Of a stretch of 16,904 bases of DNA, positions 12,079-16,904 are shown in pieces. Within the stretch, counting starts at the first letter, position 1. Each line of letters starts with the position of its first letter. The notes below the pieces were generated by a model. The model had not been told where the DNA came from and did no database searches. It worked only from the letters and a program-made list of their open reading frames with translations. The stretch lies in contig JAHFKM010000009.1 of NCBI GenBank assembly GCA_023245385.1, positions 1-16,904 of the forward strand. Direction: 5' to 3'. The position numbers and the translations under genes are program-made. Source of the DNA: an archaeon (GTDB lineage: Archaea > Nanobdellota > Nanobdellia > SCGC-AAA011-G17 > GW2011-AR18).

Positions 12079-14943
12079 TTATAATTTTTTAAAGTAAATT
12101 GTAAATTCTTTTGTGCGGAGTGTTTCTTTGGAATTTTTTTCAAAGGTTGTTTTTGGTGCTTTTTTTCCAGTTTTTATTTTTTTAGCTCCGACTTTTTTCT
12201 TGATTTCTTTCATCCAGGAGCCGAGAGAATAGTCTGTTTGTAAATAAAGTTCAATGGAATCTTCTTTTTTTAGTCCTGCTTCTTTGCGCATTGATTGTAT
12301 TCTTCTTGTCAGTTCTCGGGAGTATCCTTCTTGTTCAAGGGCGGGAGTGGGTTGTAGGTCTAAGACAACAGAGCCGTAGTCGAAGGAAAGTCCATTAAGG
12401 TTTTCATCTAGTGTTTTTTCTTGAGTGATAAAAGAAAGTTCTTTGAGGTTAGCTTGTTTGAGAATAAGTTTGAGGAGGGGAGTGAGTTGTTCTTGGAGGT
12501 GTATATGTTTTGGAGTTAAGTAAACTGTTGCTTTTTTGAGTGGCCATCGAACATTTATTTTTTCTTTGTCTCTTGCTGCCATGAGTGTTTGAAGGAGTGA
12601 AGTGTAGACTGTCATCGCTTCTTCGAGGGGAACGTTAAAAAATTTTTTACGTGGTTTAGGCCAGGCTTGGAGGTGGATAGATTCTTTTTTATAAACATCA
12701 AGGTTTATTTTTTCGCTGACAAAGGGAAGGAAGGGTGCGAGGAGGGTGGTAGCGTCAAAGTAAATGTCGTATAATACTTTTTGGATTTTGCGATCATGAA
12801 GTGTGTCTCTAATAAGATGAATGTAGGTTTTAGAGAGATCGAAGAGGAAAAAGTTTTTGAGTTCTTCCATGGCTTTGTGATATTCTAAATGTTCTAAGGA
12901 AGAACTGACGTTTAGTTTGAGGTGTTCTATTTTAGAAAGGATCCAGAGACTTGCTGGGTCTTTGCTGTAAGATTTTGAGGGGTTGATGCAATTTTGTTGG
13001 ATATAAGTTGCGAGATTTTGAATGATAAGGATGTGTCTGTGGATTTCTTTTGCTGATCCGTATCCGAAGTTTAAGTTAAAGTGGGGGTTCTGGCTGCAGT
13101 ATTGCCAGCGCATGACGTCAGCGCCCATTTTTTGTACAGCTTCATCAAACCAGATTGCGTTGCCTTTGCTTTTGTGCATCGGTGCTCCTTTTTCGTCACG
13201 TACTTCTTCATAAGCGAGAATTTTTTTGTATGGCGCGACTCCTTCTAAGATAACAGACATAAAAAGTTGTGAGTAGAACCAGAGTCTGACTTGTGCTCTC
13301 ATTTCTATTTCTAGTTCTGCGGGGAACCATTTTTTCCAGGAGTTTTTGTCTTTAAAATAGTTCAAGGTTGAGAAAGGAACAATTCCTGCGTCTAGCCAGC
13401 AGTCTCCTACTTCTTTGATGCGTTCTATTTCAGTGCCGCAGGGACATTTTATTTTAATGGTGTCGATCCATGGTCTGTGTAGTTCTGGGAGCGTGTCAAC
13501 AAGTGTTTTGTCTACAGCGCGAACGCGAAGTTCGTCTAAGGAGCCGATGATGTGGAGAGTTTTGCAGGAGGAGCATTCGTAAAACATGAGAGGTAGTCCC
13601 CAGTATCTTTTGCGGGAAATATTCCAGTCTTCCATATTGTCCAGCCAGTCTTGCATTAATTTTCCTACATGTTCTGGATACCAAATGACTTTTGCTGCTT
13701 GGCGTTTCATGAGTGGTCGTATTTTGTCGCAGGCGATGAACCAGGAGCTGTCTAAACGAAAGACTAGTTCTTGTTTGCATCTCCAGCAGATAGGGTAGCG
13801 GTGTTTGTAGGGTTCTACTTTATAGAGAAGTCCTCGTTCTTCAAGATCTTGTACTATTTCTTTTTTGATGTCTTGAACGTTTTTTCCGCTAAGCCATGCA
13901 TAACCTGAATTATAATTTCCAAAGTCGTCGAGTGTTGAGTCGAGGAGGGGGAGTTTTAATTTTTTCCCGAGTTCGTAGTCGACATCTCCACAGTTGGGGG
14001 CGATGTGTACAATTCCTGTTCCATCTTTGTCTCCGACTTCTTCTGAGGGGATGATAAGTGGGTGGATATTTTTTTGAATAGGGAAGTGGGGGTAGAAGGA
14101 TTCATATTCCCATCCGAGTAAGTCTGCTCCAATAAGTTTTTTGAGAATGATTGTGTCTTCTCCGAGTTTTTTGGATGTTGCTTCAGAGAGATAGTAAAGG
14201 TCGTTTCCTTTTTTGATTTGAACGTAAGAGAGTGTGGGGTTGACTGCTGCTGCGACATTGCTGGAGAGGGTCCATTCTGTTGTGGTCCAGATGAGAAGGT
14301 ATTCGTTTTCTCTGCCTTTGATTTTTGCTTTGACATAGACAGAGGGGTGTACGAGGTCTGCGTATCCTTCGTCGCTCATTTCGTGTTTGGAAGAGCTTGT
14401 TCCGCAACGGGTGCACCAGGGTAGGATTTTTTTTCCTTTGTAGAGAAGATCTTTTTCGTGACATTTTTTTAAAAAATACCAGATGGCTTGGATGTTGTCG
14501 TCATTCATGGTGTAGTAATCATTTCCCCAGTCCATCCATTGACCTAGGAGAAGTGATTGTTCTGTTTGGATTTTGGAATATTTTTCTACGCGTTGTCTGC
14601 ATGCTTGAGAGAATTTGTCTAGTCCATAGTGTTCGATATCTTTTTTTGAGTTGAAACCGAGGTCTTTTTCTGTTTCTACTTCTAGCCAGAGTCCTTGACA
14701 GTCAAATCCGTTTTGGTAGCGTTGTTTGTAGCCTTTCATAGCTTTGTATCGTTGGTACAAGTCTTTGAGTGTTCTTCCCCATGCGTGATGGACACCCATA
14801 GGATTGTTTGCGGTGATTGGTCCGTCTAAGAAAGAGAAGGGTTTGTTATTTTCATTTTTTTTGCGTAAGGTGTTAAAAGTGTTGTGGGTTTTCCAATAAG
14901 TTAAGATCTGTTCTTGTGTTTGAAAAGAGCTGTAGTCTTCCAT
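12079..14943 (-). CDS. ileS: Isoleucyl-tRNA synthetase
   Basis: A 954-residue class I synthetase that charges tRNA-Ile. The HIGH motif is replaced by the variant HHAWG (52-56, in NNPMGVHHAWGRT), and KMSKS by MHKSKGN (589-595). The CP1 editing domain (about 180-390) has LIWTTTEWTLSSNV (217-230) and GTGIVHIAPNCGDVDYELG (308-326). Zinc-type Cys pairs occur at C177/C180, C386/C389, C457/C460 and C500/C502. WNISRKRYWGLP (440-451) is typical of Ile/Val/Leu enzymes. A C-terminal anticodon-binding and tail region follows. Ile specificity rests on overall resemblance to IleRS, with ValRS as a less likely alternative. It is divergent from the TRAM gene; its promoter is not clear. Confidence 0.88.
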   Translation of the reverse strand: MEDYSSFQTQEQILTYWKTHNTFNTLRKKNENNKPFSFLDGPITANNPMGVHHAWGRTLKDLYQRYKAMKGYKQRYQNGFDCQGLWLEVETEKDLGFNSKKDIEHYGLDKFSQACRQRVEKYSKIQTEQSLLLGQWMDWGNDYYTMNDDNIQAIWYFLKKCHEKDLLYKGKKILPWCTRCGTSSSKHEMSDEGYADLVHPSVYVKAKIKGRENEYLLIWTTTEWTLSSNVAAAVNPTLSYVQIKKGNDLYYLSEATSKKLGEDTIILKKLIGADLLGWEYESFYPHFPIQKNIHPLIIPSEEVGDKDGTGIVHIAPNCGDVDYELGKKLKLPLLDSTLDDFGNYNSGYAWLSGKNVQDIKKEIVQDLEERGLLYKVEPYKHRYPICWRCKQELVFRLDSSWFIACDKIRPLMKRQAAKVIWYPEHVGKLMQDWLDNMEDWNISRKRYWGLPLMFYECSSCKTLHIIGSLDELRVRAVDKTLVDTLPELHRPWIDTIKIKCPCGTEIERIKEVGDCWLDAGIVPFSTLNYFKDKNSWKKWFPAELEIEMRAQVRLWFYSQLFMSVILEGVAPYKKILAYEEVRDEKGAPMHKSKGNAIWFDEAVQKMGADVMRWQYCSQNPHFNLNFGYGSAKEIHRHILIIQNLATYIQQNCINPSKSYSKDPASLWILSKIEHLKLNVSSSLEHLEYHKAMEELKNFFLFDLSKTYIHLIRDTLHDRKIQKVLYDIYFDATTLLAPFLPFVSEKINLDVYKKESIHLQAWPKPRKKFFNVPLEEAMTVYTSLLQTLMAARDKEKINVRWPLKKATVYLTPKHIHLQEQLTPLLKLILKQANLKELSFITQEKTLDENLNGLSFDYGSVVLDLQPTPALEQEGYSRELTRRIQSMRKEAGLKKEDSIELYLQTDYSLGSWMKEIKKKVGAKKIKTGKKAPKTTFEKNSKETLRTKEFTIYFKKL

Positions 14944-15049
14944 AAGTAGGAGTGTTAGAAGAGGGGAAAGAAGTCTTTCTTAAAGCTTGTGGGTGAAAAA
15001 GAGTTGTGAAAAATATATTTTGGAGAGGTGAGATTGATAAAAACAAAGT

Positions 15050-15108
15050 TTTATAAACATATTTGCTTGATCAAGGGGAAAGTTACCATAGAGTGACTGA
15101 AGGAGTGA
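15050..15108 (+). promoter_or_regulatory. Promoter and Shine-Dalgarno of the TRAM gene
   Basis: TTTATAAA (15050-15057) with a purine-rich ACAAAG before it is the TATA box. GGAGTGA (15102-15108) lies six bases before the ATG. This gives a leader of about 35 nt with a good ribosome binding site. Confidence 0.55.
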
Positions 15109-15114
15109 ATAAAT

Positions 15115-15414
15115 ATGTATAGAGAAGAAAGAAGAACTTCCGCGCCTGTAAAAGCGGGAGAGGAAATTAATGTAAAAATAGAGGCTGTTGGTGAAAAAGG
15201 AGATGGTATTGCAAAAGTAAAAGGATTTGTAATATTCGTTCCAAACACAAAACAAGGCGAAGAAGTAAAAGTAAAAGTGACAAAGGTATTGAAGAAAGTT
15301 GCTTTTGGTGAAGTTGTTGGTCAGGCTTCTGCAACTGAAGAAGGTTCTTCTGAAGGGGATAGTGAAGAGTCTTCTGAAGATGAAAATATGGATGAAGAAA
15401 TGTCTGAGGAATAA
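15115..15414 (+). CDS. TRAM domain protein with acidic tail
   Basis: A 99-residue protein. Residues 12-70 form a TRAM beta-barrel (GEEINVKIEAVGEKGDGIAKVKGFVIFV, then EEVKVKVTKVLKKVAFGEV), an RNA-binding fold. Stand-alone archaeal TRAM proteins act as RNA chaperones, cold-shock-like, in the cytoplasm. Residues 74-99 are an acidic Ser/Glu/Asp tail, beyond the usual length of about 70 for the family. The tail could tune RNA affinity or recruit partners (inference). It sits between ileS (divergent) and the RFC operon, with its own promoter and a U-rich terminator. Confidence 0.9.
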   Translation: MYREERRTSAPVKAGEEINVKIEAVGEKGDGIAKVKGFVIFVPNTKQGEEVKVKVTKVLKKVAFGEVVGQASATEEGSSEGDSEESSEDENMDEEMSEE

Positions 15415-15434
15415 ATTTCCTCTTTTCTTTTTTC
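15415..15434 (+). terminator. T-rich terminator of the TRAM gene
   Basis: A pyrimidine tract with T4 and T6 runs begins directly after the TAA stop and precedes the rfcS promoter. Confidence 0.5.
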
Positions 15435-15501
15435 AAAAGTATTAAATTTATTGTACTTTAAAGGAAAAAGTATTTTATAAAACTGAACTATCACATAAAT
15501 C

Positions 15502-15510
15502 TTTATATAT
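15502..15510 (+). promoter_or_regulatory. TATA box of the RFC operon
   Basis: TTTATATAT lies 22-30 bp before the ATG at 15532, leaderless spacing. Confidence 0.6.
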
Positions 15511-15531
15511 CGCGTTTCTTTACTGGGTTGA

Positions 15532-16488
15532 ATGAGCTCGAGTTTGTGGATTGAGAAGTACAGGCCAAAAACTTTTGAAGAGGTAAAGGGTCAGGATGAA
15601 CTTGTTAAGCGTTTGAAGGCTTTTGTGAAGACGGGGAATATTCCGCATCTTTTATTTGTGGGTCCTCCTGGTGTTGGAAAAACGACATTGTCTGGTATTA
15701 TTGCAAATGAATTATTTGGTGAGAATAAGCCTCAGAATTATTTAGAATTAAATAGTTCGGACGAGAGAGGAATTGATGTGATCAGGGTAAAGGTGAAAGA
15801 TTTCGCGAGAACAAAGGCTTTAACAGATGGTATGATTAAAATTATTTTTTTAGATGAATGTGACGCTTTGACAAGGGAAGCGCAGCAGGCGTTAAGGAGA
15901 ACAATGGAAACATATTCTTCTTCTTGTAGATTTATTCTTTCTGCGAATTATGGATCTAAATTGATTGATCCTGTGAAGTCTCGTTGTGCTGTTTTTAAAT
16001 TTAAGCCTTTACAAAAAGAAGCGTTGAAAGAGGTAGTGAGAGAGATTATGAAAAATGAAAGTTTGGAGATTGAAGAAAGTATTATTGAAAAGATTGTTGA
16101 GAGGTCAGAGGGTGATGTGAGGCAGTTAGAAAATATTTTGCAGGGTTGTGCTGCGATGTCTTCTAAGATTACTTTAGAGAATGTTGAGCTTGTTGTTTTG
16201 TCTGCTGATCCAAAGGGGATTAAGGAAGCGTTGGAGATTGCATTGTCTGGAGATTTCTTGACAGCGAGAACAAAATTATTGGATGCGATATTGAATAATG
16301 GTCTTGCTGGTGTTGATGTGATAAAGTATATTCAGCAGGAAGTGTGGTCTTTGAATATTTCTGATGGGATGAAATTGAGTTTGATAGAAAAGTGTGGTGA
16401 GGTGGAGTTTCATTTGGTGGAAGGTGCTGATGAGTTTGTGCAGTTGGAAAGTTTGCTTGCTTCATTTTGTGTAGTTACGAAAAAATGA
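15532..16488 (+). CDS. rfcS: Replication factor C small subunit
   Basis: A 318-residue AAA+ clamp-loader subunit; with RFC-L it loads the PCNA sliding clamp at primer-template junctions. The N-terminal WIEKYRPKTFEEVKGQ is the RFC box. Walker A is GPPGVGKT (44-51), Walker B IIFLDECD (104-111), sensor 1 FILSANY (134-140), and the SRC arginine-finger motif is at 150-152. The C-terminal collar domain follows and length is normal. It has a TATA box with leaderless spacing. Its TGA overlaps the ATG of the large-subunit gene. Confidence 0.97.
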   Translation: MSSSLWIEKYRPKTFEEVKGQDELVKRLKAFVKTGNIPHLLFVGPPGVGKTTLSGIIANELFGENKPQNYLELNSSDERGIDVIRVKVKDFARTKALTDGMIKIIFLDECDALTREAQQALRRTMETYSSSCRFILSANYGSKLIDPVKSRCAVFKFKPLQKEALKEVVREIMKNESLEIEESIIEKIVERSEGDVRQLENILQGCAAMSSKITLENVELVVLSADPKGIKEALEIALSGDFLTARTKLLDAILNNGLAGVDVIKYIQQEVWSLNISDGMKLSLIEKCGEVEFHLVEGADEFVQLESLLASFCVVTKK

Positions 16489-16904
16489 TATGGACTGAGA
16501 AGTATAAACCTAAAAAGATTGAGGAAATTCCTTTAAGAGAGATTGTTCCCCAATTTTTGGAAGCGGTGAAAAAGAAGAAGTCTGTGTTTTTATTCGGTTC
16601 TTCTGGTGTGGGAAAAACAAGTTTGGTGTATACTTTTGCGGGTGAGAATGATTTTGAAATTTTAGAAGTGAACGCGTCTGATTTTAGGGATAAGGGGTCT
16701 ATAGAGAGTATTGTAGGTTCGTCTTCGAAGCAGGCGAGTTTATTTCAAAGAGAAAAAATAATTTTAATTGATGAGTTAGATGGTATTTCTGGGCAGGAGG
16801 ATCGGGGGGGTGTTGCTGCGATTGTGAAGGTTTTGGAAGAGACAAGGGTTGCTATTGTTCTTGTCGCGAATGATGGGTATGATCCGAAGTTTAATGATAT
16901 AAGA
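16485..16904 (+). CDS. rfcL: Replication factor C large subunit (5' part)
   Basis: 140 codons are present and the rest lies beyond the right edge. It starts MIWTEKYKPKKIEEIP (RFC box), with Walker A GSSGVGKT (38-45), Walker B IILIDELD (92-99) and sensor 1 LVAND (126-130). The ATG overlaps the small-subunit stop (ATGA), so the two clamp-loader subunits are co-translated. The different P-loop and the gene order identify it as the large rather than a second small subunit. Confidence 0.93.
   Translation, partial: MIWTEKYKPKKIEEIPLREIVPQFLEAVKKKKSVFLFGSSGVGKTSLVYTFAGENDFEILEVNASDFRDKGSIESIVGSSSKQASLFQREKIILIDELDGISGQEDRGGVAAIVKVLEETRVAIVLVANDGYDPKFNDIR

Noticed and set aside
13496..14464. Several ORFs within the isoleucyl-tRNA synthetase gene
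   Set aside because: They are other-frame shadows, low in recognisable structure and fully inside ileS.
14980..15436. Minus-strand ORFs opposite the TRAM gene
   Set aside because: They lie antisense to the TRAM gene and its promoter, and their Ser/Leu/His-rich content reflects the reverse reading of an acidic tail.

Overview
The window is archaeal. It encodes a TATA-binding protein, an MCM helicase, both subunits of the replication factor C clamp loader, an RPA-like OB-fold protein and a TRAM protein. Most genes have a TATA box about 25 bp before the start codon, as expected for leaderless archaeal mRNAs. The many small secreted proteins with a hydrophobic N-terminus followed by an (I/L/F)-T-G motif, and the atypical isoleucyl-tRNA synthetase, recall small DPANN archaea of the Woesearchaeota/Pacearchaeota kind. 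That lineage call is an inference from family resemblance.

Layout. Positions 1-7890 are read on the minus strand. In transcription order they hold MCM helicase (interrupted by two inteins), an OB-fold protein, a small secreted protein ending in a YACLD-type motif, a small Cys-rich secreted protein, a truncated Cys-rich protein, a second OB-fold protein, a second YACLD protein and a large Cys-rich repeat protein that runs off the left edge. The order OB-fold, YACLD, Cys-rich occurs twice, so this looks like an old tandem duplication next to MCM. The likely breakpoint is the out-of-frame overlap of the truncated Cys-rich gene with the second OB-fold gene.

Positions 7988-10630 form an accessory island bounded by 39-bp near-identical direct repeats. 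It holds a secreted Cys-containing protein (minus), a lone plus-strand DUF4143-type AAA+ ATPase, and a RelB-like antitoxin whose RelE-like toxin survives only as a stub against the end of the ATPase gene. Next come another Cys-rich secreted protein and a 200-bp stretch with four alternating copies of a 12-13 bp motif. TBP and isoleucyl-tRNA synthetase follow on the minus strand. On the plus strand lie a TRAM protein with an acidic tail, the RFC small subunit and the start of the RFC large subunit, whose start overlaps the small-subunit stop as ATGA.

The core genes cover replication (MCM, OB-fold ssDNA-binding proteins, RFC), transcription initiation (TBP) and translation (IleRS, TRAM). They are interleaved with lineage-specific surface proteins. 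No rRNA, tRNA or CRISPR array was found. No gap without a gene exceeds 300 bases; the longest is 11194-11458, filled largely by the inverted repeats.
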